A stretch of DNA of 64,000 bases, taken from contig NZ_JARZAE010000004.1 of NCBI RefSeq assembly GCF_029892095.1, positions 930,001 to 994,000 of the forward strand. Reading direction: 5' to 3'. Origin of the DNA: Kitasatospora sp. MAP12-44 (GTDB lineage: Bacteria > Actinomycetota > Actinomycetes > Streptomycetales > Streptomycetaceae). The notes below the pieces were generated by a model. It was given only the letters and a program-made list of their open reading frames with translations. It was not told where the DNA came from and did no database searches. Positions 1 to 8,425 of this stretch are shown piece after piece (position 1 is the stretch's first letter; the number at the start of each line of letters is the position of its first letter). The translations under genes and the position numbers were made by a program.

Positions 1-1252
1 GCTGTCCGCGCAGGCTGCCCTTGGCCGTCCGGACGGCGACCAGGAGCCAGGCCAGGACCAGCGCCACGTAGAGCAGCCCGGCGGCGGCCCTGAACAGGTC
101 CGAACCGGAGTGCAGAGCGATGCCGGTGGTGCCGGTGACGCAGGTGCCGACCGGGAAGGTGAACGACCACCAGGTCAGCGAGAACGGCAGGCCCGCCCGC
201 ACCGCGCGCAGGGTGACGGCACCGGCCAGGCAGGCCCACAGGAACGCGAAGCCCCAGGCCGGGACGCCGTAGACGATGCCGAAGGCCTGCAGCGCGGTCG
301 AGTAGGGCGCGGGCAGCGCCAGGTGCGCGACGCCGCCCAGCAGGTTGGCGGCGGTGATCGACTGGCCGAGCGGGCCCAGCACGATCCACAGCGTCGGCAC
401 CATGCGCACCGGTCCGGTCTTGTGGATGGCCAGCCGGTACCAGATCAGCGTAATGACAATGATCGAGGCCAGCAGGCTGAGGCCGAACATCGCGTAGCAG
501 CAGAGCAGCATCGACAGCCGGGTCTGGCCCGCGGGGACGAAGGGGAGCAGCAGCGCCCCGGTGGAAGCGGACACCATCGGTGGCACCACCGGCATCAGCC
601 AGCCGCCGAAGGCGCTGTCCGGGCGGAGGTCGTGCCGGGTGAAGGCCAGGTACGGGACGGCCGCCGCGCAGACCAGACCGGCCGCCGTGCCGACCAGCCA
701 GAGCGCCCAGTCCACGTCAACCGCCGCGCGCAGGCCGATCACGTCCCGGCCCAGCAGCAGCGTGCCGGCGCCGACGGTGAGCATCGCCATCGGCGGGGCG
801 CCGTAGAAGTTGGCCATCACCGGGTCGAGCGCGTGTCCGCGGGCGGTCTTGCGGTGGCGTGCCCAGTGCAGGACGGTGACGACGCTGAGCGCGACCAGCA
901 GGAACGCGGCCAGACCCCACATCACCGTCGCCGCCACCCGCAGTCCGGGGACCTGCTGGGGCAGCGAGGCGCCCGCGACGGCGACGATGCCAGTGCCCAT
1001 CACCGAGGCGTACCAGTTCGGGGTGATGTTCGACAGCAGCTGGCGCGGGTGGTCGAGGTCGCGCAGCAGGCCCCAGCGCGCCAGCGCGTGCACAGGGGTG
1101 TCAGCGGACCCGGAGGGCAGGACAGACCCGGAGGGCAGAGCGGACCCGGACGGCTTGGCAGGCCCGGACGGCCTTGCGGACCCGGTGGGCTCGGGGCCTT
1201 CCGGAGTGTCACGGGGGGTGGTCACCGGCAGCATGCTAGTCATGAATTTCAT
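1..1252 (-). CDS. TDT family (TehA/Mae1-type) anion transporter, C-terminus cut by window edge
   Basis: Reading leftwards from ATG 1252, the frame stays open to the window edge, about 417 codons, so the C-terminus is missing. The protein is a chain of hydrophobic segments with family-like stretches such as NWYASVMGTGIVAVA near the start and WWSFTFPVGTCVTGT near the end. These fit the tellurite-resistance/dicarboxylate transporter (TDT) superfamily, whose members pass small anions across the cell membrane. Residues about 20-50 before the first membrane segment are a low-complexity stretch of repeated Pro-Ser-Gly units, encoded by a near 21-bp tandem repeat. In-frame ATGs at 1243 and 1234 are alternative starts. 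It is divergent from a LysR gene 86 bp away, a common arrangement. The substrate cannot be read from sequence. Confidence 0.85.
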   Translation of the reverse strand, partial: MKFMTSMLPVTTPRDTPEGPEPTGSARPSGPAKPSGSALPSGSVLPSGSADTPVHALARWGLLRDLDHPRQLLSNITPNWYASVMGTGIVAVAGASLPQQVPGLRVAATVMWGLAAFLLVALSVVTVLHWARHRKTARGHALDPVMANFYGAPPMAMLTVGAGTLLLGRDVIGLRAAVDVDWALWLVGTAAGLVCAAAVPYLAFTRHDLRPDSAFGGWLMPVVPPMVSASTGALLLPFVPAGQTRLSMLLCCYAMFGLSLLASIIVITLIWYRLAIHKTGPVRMVPTLWIVLGPLGQSITAANLLGGVAHLALPAPYSTALQAFGIVYGVPAWGFAFLWACLAGAVTLRAVRAGLPFSLTWWSFTFPVGTCVTGTTGIALHSGSDLFRAAAGLLYVALVLAWLLVAVRTAKGSLRGQ

Positions 1253-1289
1253 GCTGCTCGGGTGCGACGCTCCGCAGTAGTGCCCACCT

Positions 1290-1316
1290 CCTTGCAGGGG
1301 TACAAGGCGGCCTTGT
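1290..1316. promoter_or_regulatory. Overlapping inverted repeats, candidate LysR operator
   Basis: Between the divergent transporter and LysR genes lie CCTTG (1290-1294) and CAAGG (1303-1307), followed by a 7-bp perfect inverted repeat around one base, ACAAGGC-G-GCCTTGT (1302-1316). LysR proteins usually bind such dyads between divergent promoters. Its use as an operator is inferred. Confidence 0.5.
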
Positions 1317-1338
1317 CACCGCAGGTTAGGGTGGGTGC

Positions 1339-2295
1339 ATGGTCCTGAGCCCACGGATGCCCGAGTTGCGCGCCCTGGAGGTGCTGCTCGCCGTCGCGCG
1401 CAGCGGCAGCCTGAACGCCGCCGCGCGCGAGCTGGGCGTCACCCAGCAGGCGGTGTCGGCGCGGATCACCTCGGTCGAGGCGCAGACCGGCGTGCCGCTG
1501 GTGCTGCGCACACCGCAGGGCTCAACCCTGACGCCCGCGGGTGTGGTCGCGGCGGAATGGGCCTCGCGCCTGCTTGACGTCGCCGCCGAGGTCGAGCTCG
1601 GGCTCGCCGCGCTGCGCCAGGACCGGCGCACCCGGCTGCGGGTCAGCGCCAGCCTCACCATCGCCGAGCACCTGCTGCCCGGCTGGCTGGTGTCGCTGCA
1701 GGCGGCCGCGCAGCGCAGCGGGCAGCCGGCGGCCGAGGTGGTGCTGATCGCGGCGAACAGCGACACCGTGATCGACCAGGTCCGCCATGGCCAGGCGGAC
1801 CTGGGCTTCGTCGAAGGTCCGAGCACCCCGCGCGACGTCCGCAGCCGGGTGGTGGCGCACGACGTCCTCACCCTGGTGGTGCGTCACGACCACCCCTGGG
1901 CGCGCCGGCGGCGACCGGTCACCGCCGAGGAACTCAACCGGACCCCACTGGTCAGCCGCGAGCACGGTTCGGGCACCCGGGACGTCCTGGCGGCGGCCCT
2001 GAACGCGGCGCTCGGGCCCGAGGCCGTCCAGGGGCCGCCGGTGATGGCGCTGTCGACGACCGCGGCCGTCCGCGCCGCCGTGCTGGCCGGCGCCGGGCCG
2101 GCCGTGCTCAGCGAGCTGGCCGTCGCCGACGACCTGACCAGTCGTCGCCTGCACCAGGTCCCGGTAGCTGGGCTCGACCTGACCCGGGTGCTGCGCGCGA
2201 TCTGGCTCGGCCCGAGCACCCCGCCCGCCGGGGCGGTCCGCGACCTGGTCGCGCACGCCGTCCGCCACCGTGCTCCCGGCCCGCCGCCGAAGTAG
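1339..2295 (+). CDS. LysR family transcriptional regulator
   Basis: 318 aa. Residues about 7-65 form the LysR winged HTH (LRALEVLLAVARSGSLNAAA, then the turn ELGVTQQAVSARI). The rest is a periplasmic-binding-like effector domain with the usual substrate-pocket spacing. ATG 1339 is chosen because the HTH begins a few residues later; ATG 1357 is also possible. No strong Shine-Dalgarno is visible before it. It is divergent from the TDT transporter and most likely controls it through the dyads at 1290-1316. The effector is unknown. Confidence 0.9.
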   Translation: MVLSPRMPELRALEVLLAVARSGSLNAAARELGVTQQAVSARITSVEAQTGVPLVLRTPQGSTLTPAGVVAAEWASRLLDVAAEVELGLAALRQDRRTRLRVSASLTIAEHLLPGWLVSLQAAAQRSGQPAAEVVLIAANSDTVIDQVRHGQADLGFVEGPSTPRDVRSRVVAHDVLTLVVRHDHPWARRRRPVTAEELNRTPLVSREHGSGTRDVLAAALNAALGPEAVQGPPVMALSTTAAVRAAVLAGAGPAVLSELAVADDLTSRRLHQVPVAGLDLTRVLRAIWLGPSTPPAGAVRDLVAHAVRHRAPGPPPK

Positions 2296-2301
2296 CGGCG
2301 G

Positions 2302-2431
2302 CCCAGTCGGTCGGGCCAGTCGGTCGGGCCAGTCGGTCGGCCCGGTCGGTCGGGCCAGTCGGTCGGGCCAGTCGGTCGGACCAGTCGGTCGGCTCAGTCA
2401 GTTGGACCAGTCGGTCGGCTCAGTCGGTCGG
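2302..2431. repeat. Tandem repeat, ten 13-bp units
   Basis: Ten head-to-tail units of about GCCAGTCGGTCGG fill the space between the convergent LysR and YhgE-type genes. Units 4, 7, 8, 9 and 10 carry substitutions. The last unit covers the stop codon of the minus-strand gene. Confidence 0.9.
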
Positions 2432-3736
2432 CTCGGGGTTGGGCTCGGGCTCCGGTGCGTGCTCGGGCACGATGCGGTGCAGGCCCTTGCGGTCGTAGTA
2501 GGTGGTCATCGCGAAGCCGAAGACCAGCGCGACCGCCACCCCCACCGCGATCATGACCCAGGCACGGGTCAGACCGGCGTCGGCCCGCGCGTCAAAGTAG
2601 AGGATCGCCCTTACACCACCAGCGAGTTGGCGCATCGGCTCGAACTCGGACAGCACCCGGTAGAAGGTCGGCAACGCCTGTAGCGGGACGGTCGCCCCGG
2701 ACGAGGGCAGCGCGAGGGCGATGAAGACGAACATGGCGATCAGCTGCCCGATCCCGCCGAACGCGGCGAGCAGCGCCTGCGCACCGAGTCCGACCGCGGC
2801 CGAGGCGCAGACGGAGAAGATCCAGAGCAACGGCAGGTGCGAGGCGTCCATACCGAGGATCGCGACGCAGCCGAGCATGATCAGGCTGGAGGTCAGCACC
2901 GCGATCCCGACCGACATGACCATCGTGATGGCGAGCGTCTGGGTCCGGCTGATCGGCACGGTGGGCCGCTGGCGGCGCCACGGCCCGAGCTCGCTCGCCG
3001 CGTAACCGAGCGCCACGTCAACGGAGTTGCCGATCACGGTGGCGCCCAGGAAGCCCGCCAGCACCAGCAGCAGCGCGTAGTAGAAGGCGGTCAGACCCAG
3101 ACCGCTGTGGGCTCCGATCGGGTGGCCGACGGCGACCACCACCGTTACCGGGTCGGCCAGTTGGAGCCGTTCGGCGTTGCTCGCGGCGGCGCCGCCCTGC
3201 GGCAGGGCCGCGGTCAGCTGTCCGCCGATCTGCAACGAGGCGGCGTGCGCGGCGGCTTGGGAGATCGAGCTGGCGAGCGAGGAGGCCAGGCTGCCCGCGC
3301 CGGGGTTGGTGAGCACCGTCATCGTCGGGCGCGCCGGTTTCGGCATCCCCGAGGTGCCGAGCGCGAGGACGGCCTGGGTGAAGCCGGCGTCCACCCGGAG
3401 CACCCCGTAGAGCTTGCCGGACGTCAACTCGTCCATCGCGGCGGCCTCGTCCAGGCTGCGCCAGGAGATCTGGTGCTGCGAGACGGCGGCGATGCCAGCG
3501 GTGGTCCGCGCCCCCAGATCGGTCCGCTGCCCGGCCACCACGACGCCCTGGTCGGCGTTGACCAGTCCGATCGGCAGCCGGCGCAGATTGCCGTTCGGGT
3601 TGAGGATCCCGCCCATGTACACCAGCGCGAGCAGCAGCACCACCAGGCTGATCAGCACGGCGGGGAACGCCCAGATCTTCGGGGTGCTCAGCACCCGCCA
3701 CGCGGTCGTCCGGCGTTCGGGGTGGTTGGAAGACAT
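2420..3736 (-). CDS. YhgE/Pip-type (DUF3533) multi-pass membrane protein
   Basis: 438 aa from ATG 3736 (an in-frame TTG at 3745 is less likely). One N-terminal membrane segment (about residues 17-40) is followed by an extracytoplasmic region with the family signature of a short-chain pseudo-permease, LPIGLVNADQGVV. Five further hydrophobic segments lie in the C-terminal 230 residues, and the tail is rich in Pro-Glu. This layout matches ABC-2-like YhgE/Pip proteins, which are linked to phage receptor, secretion or export roles. No partner ATPase lies nearby. The stop codon sits inside the 13-bp tandem repeat. Confidence 0.8.
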   Translation of the reverse strand: MSSNHPERRTTAWRVLSTPKIWAFPAVLISLVVLLLALVYMGGILNPNGNLRRLPIGLVNADQGVVVAGQRTDLGARTTAGIAAVSQHQISWRSLDEAAAMDELTSGKLYGVLRVDAGFTQAVLALGTSGMPKPARPTMTVLTNPGAGSLASSLASSISQAAAHAASLQIGGQLTAALPQGGAAASNAERLQLADPVTVVVAVGHPIGAHSGLGLTAFYYALLLVLAGFLGATVIGNSVDVALGYAASELGPWRRQRPTVPISRTQTLAITMVMSVGIAVLTSSLIMLGCVAILGMDASHLPLLWIFSVCASAAVGLGAQALLAAFGGIGQLIAMFVFIALALPSSGATVPLQALPTFYRVLSEFEPMRQLAGGVRAILYFDARADAGLTRAWVMIAVGVAVALVFGFAMTTYYDRKGLHRIVPEHAPEPEPNPEPTD

Positions 3737-3828
3737 GGCGCCCAAAGTAGCCGATTTACGACTTTTCGGACGCCCACCGCGCCGCCACCGCCACCCGACG
3801 CCGCCTCACCCAGCAGCATCAGTGCCGG

Positions 3829-3858
3829 CACCAGCACCAGCACCAGCACCAGCACCAG
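3829..3858. repeat. Hexanucleotide microsatellite (CACCAG)5
   Basis: Five perfect CACCAG units lie between the YhgE-type gene and the GNAT gene. It is not inside a gene called here. Confidence 0.9.
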
Positions 3859-3881
3859 CGGCCGGGATCCCCAACGTCTCG

Positions 3882-4460
3882 CTACGGATGCAGCGTGACG
3901 CCGTCGTCCCACGGCGCCAGCTTCTGGAGCAGCAGCTCGTCGTGCCAGCGGCCGCCGACATGGGTGTGTCGGCGGGCCAGGCCGACCTGCTCGAAGCCGT
4001 TGCGCTCCAGGACTCTGCGCGAGGCCTCGTTGGCCGGCCGGGTGAAGGCGTCCACCCGGTGCAGCAGCAGGGAGTCGAAGGCGTGCTCCAGCAGCAGTCC
4101 CACGGCCCGGGTGGCCAATCCCCGGCGTAGGTGGTCCGCTCCCAGCCAGTAGCTGACGAACGCCGACCGCAGCGCGCCCAGCGTGATGCTGTTCAGCGAG
4201 ATCCGGCCGACCACCGCGCCGTCGTGCACGATGACGCCCGGCCACACCCGGCCGGCCTCGTGCTCGGCCAGCGCCCGGACGATCCGCCGCCGCTGCCCCT
4301 CCGCGGTGAAGTAGTCCGCCTCCGTGGTCGGCAGCGACTCCCGCAGATGGAGACGGCTCGCGTCGAGCAGCGCCGCGAGGGCTTCGCCGTCCTGCGGCCG
4401 CAGCAGCCGCACCAGCAGCTCGGGTGGGCGTGCGGCAACGATCGCGCTCCGGTCATTCAT
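3882..4460 (-). CDS. GNAT family N-acetyltransferase (RimJ/RimL-like)
   Basis: 192 aa from ATG 4460, preceded by GGGGGAG at a good distance; the longer frame upstream lacks family sequence. Core GNAT elements are visible: VGRISLNSITLG (beta strand 4), then SYWLGADHLRRGLATRAVGLLLEHAF (acetyl-CoA loop and helix), then VDAFTRPANEASRRVLERNGFEQVG. The substrate is likely a protein alpha-amino group or a small amine, but this cannot be told from sequence. It is divergent from the DUF3626 gene. Confidence 0.88.
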   Translation of the reverse strand: MNDRSAIVAARPPELLVRLLRPQDGEALAALLDASRLHLRESLPTTEADYFTAEGQRRRIVRALAEHEAGRVWPGVIVHDGAVVGRISLNSITLGALRSAFVSYWLGADHLRRGLATRAVGLLLEHAFDSLLLHRVDAFTRPANEASRRVLERNGFEQVGLARRHTHVGGRWHDELLLQKLAPWDDGVTLHP

Positions 4461-4502
4461 GGCGTGACTCCCCCTGCTGCTGTTCCGCTTCGCCGGCGCT
4501 GG

Positions 4503-4549
4503 TCCCAGCCAGTGATGCACCCAGCCCGCAACGCTCCCAGCCGGTGATG
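4503..4549. promoter_or_regulatory. Pair of 15-bp direct repeats in a divergent promoter region
   Basis: TCCCAGCCRGTGATG occurs at 4503-4517 and 4535-4549, 32 bp apart, about three helical turns. It lies between the divergent GNAT and DUF3626 genes. A regulator site is possible but unproven. Confidence 0.35.
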
Positions 4550-4601
4550 TTGTCAGAAAAACCCGCTGCGCGGCGGGCCCGGCCTGCGGCAGACTTCGCC
4601 G

Positions 4602-5471
4602 ATGAACGCAGCCTCCGCCGACGCCGCCGACTCCCCCCACGATCACGCCCTGCGCCATGTCGCCTCGCTGTCCAGCGGGGCGCCGGTGGACGGCGGGCTG
4701 CGGATCACGCTCAACTTCCACCCGGACCGACTGGTGGGAGAGCGGCCGATCCTACGGGCGATGGCCGAGGACGGCGTCTACCGCTCGCAGTTCACCACCG
4801 GCACCAGTAACGGCGGCCTGACCGCCCACCCCGGCGGCGAGCGCTGGCTCTGGGAGAGCCGGCTCTTCGACGGCGCGTACGACCGCGCTCCCGCCCACCT
4901 GCGACCGGTCTACGGTGCGCTGGACTTCCGCCGCCAACCGCTCGGCGCGGCCCCGCGGTTCGGGTCCGCGCACTTCCGGCTCACCGCCGAGGCGCTCGCG
5001 CGCAGCACGTTCTGCTACCCGGACAGCTTCCGCGAGCCCACCGACTTCGGTGTCGCGACCGCCATGCCGCTGATCGCCCTGGCCGAGGCCGACCAGCAGG
5101 ACGCCCTCGACGACTACATCGAGGCGCAGGTGCACGGACCGGTCGTGCTCGACCGCGACATCGAGGCGCTGGTCCTCGACCCGGCCTACCGCGGCACGGC
5201 GGTGGAGGACGCGGCCCGCCGGCTGCGCTGCCCGCTGGAGTGGCACCCGGGGCTGGTGCTGACCGTCGACCGGCTGCGACGTCACCCGGACTTCCGCGGC
5301 CCGCAGTACGTGGAACTGGGCGCCGAGATCGCGGTGGCCGGCCTGATCGACCCGCGGATCATCGGCGACGCGGCGCGCACCGGCCGCTACGACCAGCAGG
5401 CGCTCAAGAAGGTCTGGCACTACCTGGCCCGCTTCGGCTCACCCGCCCGGGCCGACGTGGCAACGCCATGA
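4602..5471 (+). CDS. DUF3626 domain protein
   Basis: 289 aa, ATG start. The whole length fits the DUF3626 family: an early LRITLNFHPDRL segment, a central GGERWLWESRLFDGAYD block, and a later PQYVELGAEI motif. The HPDR and GGERW segments are the best conserved in relatives known to me. The biochemical function is unknown. No signal peptide or membrane segment is seen, so it should be cytoplasmic. It is transcribed divergently from the GNAT gene, and a period-15 tandem repeat follows its stop. Confidence 0.8.
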   Translation: MNAASADAADSPHDHALRHVASLSSGAPVDGGLRITLNFHPDRLVGERPILRAMAEDGVYRSQFTTGTSNGGLTAHPGGERWLWESRLFDGAYDRAPAHLRPVYGALDFRRQPLGAAPRFGSAHFRLTAEALARSTFCYPDSFREPTDFGVATAMPLIALAEADQQDALDDYIEAQVHGPVVLDRDIEALVLDPAYRGTAVEDAARRLRCPLEWHPGLVLTVDRLRRHPDFRGPQYVELGAEIAVAGLIDPRIIGDAARTGRYDQQALKKVWHYLARFGSPARADVATP

Positions 5472-5475
5472 CGCA

Positions 5476-5520
5476 ACGCAACCCGACCTGACGCAAACCG
5501 ACCTGACGCAACGCGACCTG
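5476..5520. repeat. Three 15-bp tandem units downstream of the DUF3626 gene
   Basis: Units ACGCAACCCGACCTG, ACGCAAACCGACCTG and ACGCAACGCGACCTG follow each other, then decay into related sequence. They lie in the leader region of the P450 gene. Confidence 0.8.
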
Positions 5521-5606
5521 ACCCAGCACGATGCGACCCGACTCGCATGATGCGACATGAAAGTGAGCTTGCATGACGTGACGTCAGAGACAGGAGGATC
5601 TCCCTG

Positions 5607-5687
5607 TTGCGTCGTGCATCGTTGCAGTACGTTCGGTGTCGGTCGTGCGCCGACCGTGCCGACGGGGCCCGGGGCGGGCGGCCGTGA
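5607..5687 (+). CDS. Possible 26-codon leader ORF upstream of the P450 gene
   Basis: A strong Shine-Dalgarno (CAGGAGG, 5591-5597) precedes TTG 5607. The frame reads MRRASLQYVRCRSCADR and ends with GARGGRP before a TGA at 5685-5687, five bases before the P450 Shine-Dalgarno. The SD overlaps an imperfect dyad (ACAGGAGGATCTCCCTGT). It could be a regulatory leader peptide or chance. No homology claim is made. Confidence 0.3.
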   Translation: MRRASLQYVRCRSCADRADGARGGRP

Positions 5688-5703
5688 CCCCGGAGGTGTG
5701 ACC

Positions 5704-7062
5704 GTGCCTGACGGCTCGACAGCTGCCCACCAGCCTGTGCTGATCGGCTCCCCGTCGTTCAAAGCCGACGCCCACGCCGAGTACGCGCGGTTGCGCGAGG
5801 CGGGGCCGATCCACCGGGTGCGGATGCCCAGCGGCCTGAGCGGCTGGCTGGTGGTCTCGCACGACCTGGCCCGCGAGGCTTTCACCCACCCGCTGCTCGG
5901 CAAGGACCCGGAACCCGCGCAGGCCCACCTGGACGCCGTCGGCTACACCCGCAACCGCACCGGCGTCGGCCTGGGCGGCAACATGCTGACCGCCGACCCG
6001 CCGCACCACACCCGGCTGCGCAAGCTCGTCGCCGGCGCGTTCAGTGCCCGGCGGATGGCCGCCCTGGGCCCGCGGATCCAGCAGATCACCGACGAACTGC
6101 TCGACGGCATAGCGCCCTTGGGCAGCACCGACCTGGTGGAGAGCTTCACCGGTCCGCTGCCGATGACGGTGATCTCCGAGCTGCTCGGCGTCCCGGAGGA
6201 GCACCGCGACCAGTTCCGGCACTGGTCGCAGCAGGCCCTCGGCAACCCGCCGGAGAAGCAGCGCGAGGGGGCGACCAACCTCAACCGCTACCTGGCCGAG
6301 CTGCTGGCCGACAAGCGCCGCAACCCCGGCGAGGACCTGCTGTCGGCGCTGGTCGCGGTGCACGACGAGGTGGACGGCCGGCTCTCCGAGGAGGAACTGC
6401 TGGGCACCGCCGTGCTGTTGGTGGTGGCCGGACACGACACCACAGCCAACCTGCTGGCCAACGCGGCGCTGCGGCTGCTGCGCGAGCCCGAGCAGGCCGA
6501 ACTGCTGCGCCGGGACCCGGCGCTGCTGGCGGGCGCGGTGGAGGAGTTCCTGCGCCATGACGCGCCCGTGGACACCACGCCGCTGCGCTTCGCGTCCGGC
6601 GACCTGACGCTCGGCGGCGCCGACATCCGCACCGGCGACGTCGTGGTGATCTCGCTGACCTCGGTGGGCCACGACGTCGAGGGCGGAACCGGGCAGCAGC
6701 CGCTGGACGTCACCCGCCCGGCGGCCCGCCACCTCTCGTTCGGGCACGGCATCCACCACTGCATCGGCGCTCCGCTCGCCCGGCTGGAGGGGGTCATCGC
6801 GCTGGGCACCCTGCTGCGCCGGCTGCCCGACCTGGCCCTGACCGACCCCGAGGGAGAGGTGGCCTGGATCCCGGCGGGGATCATCCACGGGCCGCTCTTG
6901 CTGCCGGTCCGCTTCACCCCACAGCCGACGCAGAAGCCCACTCGCGACGAGAGTGCGCTCTCAGCAGAAGGGAGCTCTCTCGCAATGCCTCTCACGATGC
7001 CTCATGCAGCTCCGCACGCGACCCCGTACGCGACCCCGCTCATGGACCGTCAGCCGTCCTGA
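5704..7062 (+). CDS. Cytochrome P450 monooxygenase
   Basis: 452 aa from GTG 5704, chosen because CGGAGG (5691-5696) sits 7 nt upstream; the frame is open further upstream but without family sequence. It shows the oxygen-binding I-helix AGHDTT (about residue 243), a K-helix ExxR in EEFLRHDAP, and the heme loop FGHGIHHCIG (Cys about 353). The usual ANRDP stretch before the heme loop is replaced by VGHDVEGGTGQQPLDVTR. It would hydroxylate or epoxidise a small molecule using ferredoxin electrons; no ferredoxin gene is adjacent. Its 3' end overlaps the convergent MFS gene by 13 bp. Confidence 0.93.
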   Translation: MPDGSTAAHQPVLIGSPSFKADAHAEYARLREAGPIHRVRMPSGLSGWLVVSHDLAREAFTHPLLGKDPEPAQAHLDAVGYTRNRTGVGLGGNMLTADPPHHTRLRKLVAGAFSARRMAALGPRIQQITDELLDGIAPLGSTDLVESFTGPLPMTVISELLGVPEEHRDQFRHWSQQALGNPPEKQREGATNLNRYLAELLADKRRNPGEDLLSALVAVHDEVDGRLSEEELLGTAVLLVVAGHDTTANLLANAALRLLREPEQAELLRRDPALLAGAVEEFLRHDAPVDTTPLRFASGDLTLGGADIRTGDVVVISLTSVGHDVEGGTGQQPLDVTRPAARHLSFGHGIHHCIGAPLARLEGVIALGTLLRRLPDLALTDPEGEVAWIPAGIIHGPLLLPVRFTPQPTQKPTRDESALSAEGSSLAMPLTMPHAAPHATPYATPLMDRQPS

Positions 7063-8387
7063 CTCCTCGCCGCCGCACCGGTCAGCCGCTCGGCGTCCGC
7101 CGGCACCAGCTGACCCGGGAGCGTCGTGGGCTCGGCCGCCGCCCGGCGGCCGAGCAGCAGGCCCACCACCAGCGCGGCGAGCGCCGACACGACGCCACCG
7201 AGCACCAGCCCGGCCCGCGGGCCGGCCGTCTGCGAGATCCAGCCGACGCACGGCGCCGCCAGCGGGGTGGTCCCCAGCGAGGCGAGCATGTAGAGGCCTA
7301 TCACCCGGCCGCGCATCTCGGGGGCGACGGCGAGTTGGAGCCGGGCCTTGGCAGCCGTCATGAAGACCAGCAGCAGCGTTCCGGTCGGCACCAGCATCAG
7401 GACGAACGTCGAGAAGTCGGGCATCAGACCCGTCACCGCCTCCAGCACGCCGAACGCCAGCCCCGCGCCCACCAACCGCCGCCACCCGCAGCGGCGAGCC
7501 TGGGCGGCGAGCAGCGAACCGGCCACGGCGCCGACGGCGAGCGCGGCGGAGCCGAGTCCGAACGCGGCGGCCCGGCTGTGGAAGACCTTGGTGACCATCA
7601 GCGCCGTGGTGATCTGGAAGTTCATCCCGAATCCGGCGACAAAGCCCACCAGCACCAGCGTCAGGCCGAGGTCGGGACGGTTGCGCACATGCCGCAGCCC
7701 CGCCCGCACCTGCCCTTTGGCACGCGCGACGACCGGGGTCGGGCGCAGCTCGCGGGTGTCCATCCGCAGCAGGGTGGCCAGCACCACCACGTACGAGAGG
7801 GAGTTGAGGACGAAGGCAGGACCGACGCCGAAGACGCTGATGATCGGACCGGCCAGCGCGGGGCCGACCATCCGGGCGAGGTTGAGCACGGTGCTGTTCA
7901 GGGCCAGCGCGTTCTGTAGGTCGGTCGGTTCGACCGCCTCGGCGATGAAGGCCTGCAAGGTCGGCTTGTCGACCACCATGGTCAGGCCCAGCACGAGGGA
8001 GAGCGCGTAGACGGCGCCCAGGGTGGCGGTGCCGGTCGCCGCCAGCAGCGCCGGGACCAGCGCGAGCACCGCGAGGACCGCCTGGGTCATCAGCAGCAGC
8101 CGACGCTTGGGGAAGCGGTCGGCGAGCACTCCCCCGCACGCGCCGAGCAGCAGCAGCGGCAGCAGCTGCAGGGCGGTGGTGATGCCGAGCACTGTGCCGT
8201 CGCCGTCCGACAGCCGCAGGACGAGCCAGTCCTGCGCCATCTTCTGCATCCAGGTACCGGTGTTCGAGGCCGCCTGGCCGATCGCGAAGAGCCGGTAGTT
8301 GCGTCGGCGCAGCGGACCGAGGAACAGCCCTCGCGCGGGTGAAGCCTCCAAGGCCGACGTTCTCCTCAGCGCTGGTTGGTACGACAC
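7050..8387 (-). CDS. MFS transporter (EntS-like drug/metabolite exporter)
   Basis: 445 aa with about 12 hydrophobic segments. The N-terminus LFLGPLRRRNYRLFAIGQAAS...GTWMQ and the loop GVLADRFPKRRLL are typical of EntS-type exporters. GTG 8387 is the longest start with weak SD; a TTG near 8345 has a better AGGAG. It lies 38 bp downstream of the ATP-grasp gene on the same strand, so the two are probably co-transcribed, suggesting export of the ligase product or self-protection. It overlaps the P450 gene tail-to-tail. Confidence 0.88.
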   Translation of the reverse strand: MSYQPALRRTSALEASPARGLFLGPLRRRNYRLFAIGQAASNTGTWMQKMAQDWLVLRLSDGDGTVLGITTALQLLPLLLLGACGGVLADRFPKRRLLLMTQAVLAVLALVPALLAATGTATLGAVYALSLVLGLTMVVDKPTLQAFIAEAVEPTDLQNALALNSTVLNLARMVGPALAGPIISVFGVGPAFVLNSLSYVVVLATLLRMDTRELRPTPVVARAKGQVRAGLRHVRNRPDLGLTLVLVGFVAGFGMNFQITTALMVTKVFHSRAAAFGLGSAALAVGAVAGSLLAAQARRCGWRRLVGAGLAFGVLEAVTGLMPDFSTFVLMLVPTGTLLLVFMTAAKARLQLAVAPEMRGRVIGLYMLASLGTTPLAAPCVGWISQTAGPRAGLVLGGVVSALAALVVGLLLGRRAAAEPTTLPGQLVPADAERLTGAAARSQDG

Positions 8388-8425
8388 CGCCTGGCCGCCG
8401 AGCGGTCCAGCGGCCTGGCGACCGG

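Noticed and set aside
110..1348. 412-codon plus-strand frame at the left edge
   Set aside because: It is antisense to the TDT transporter, which shows membrane segments and family sequence.
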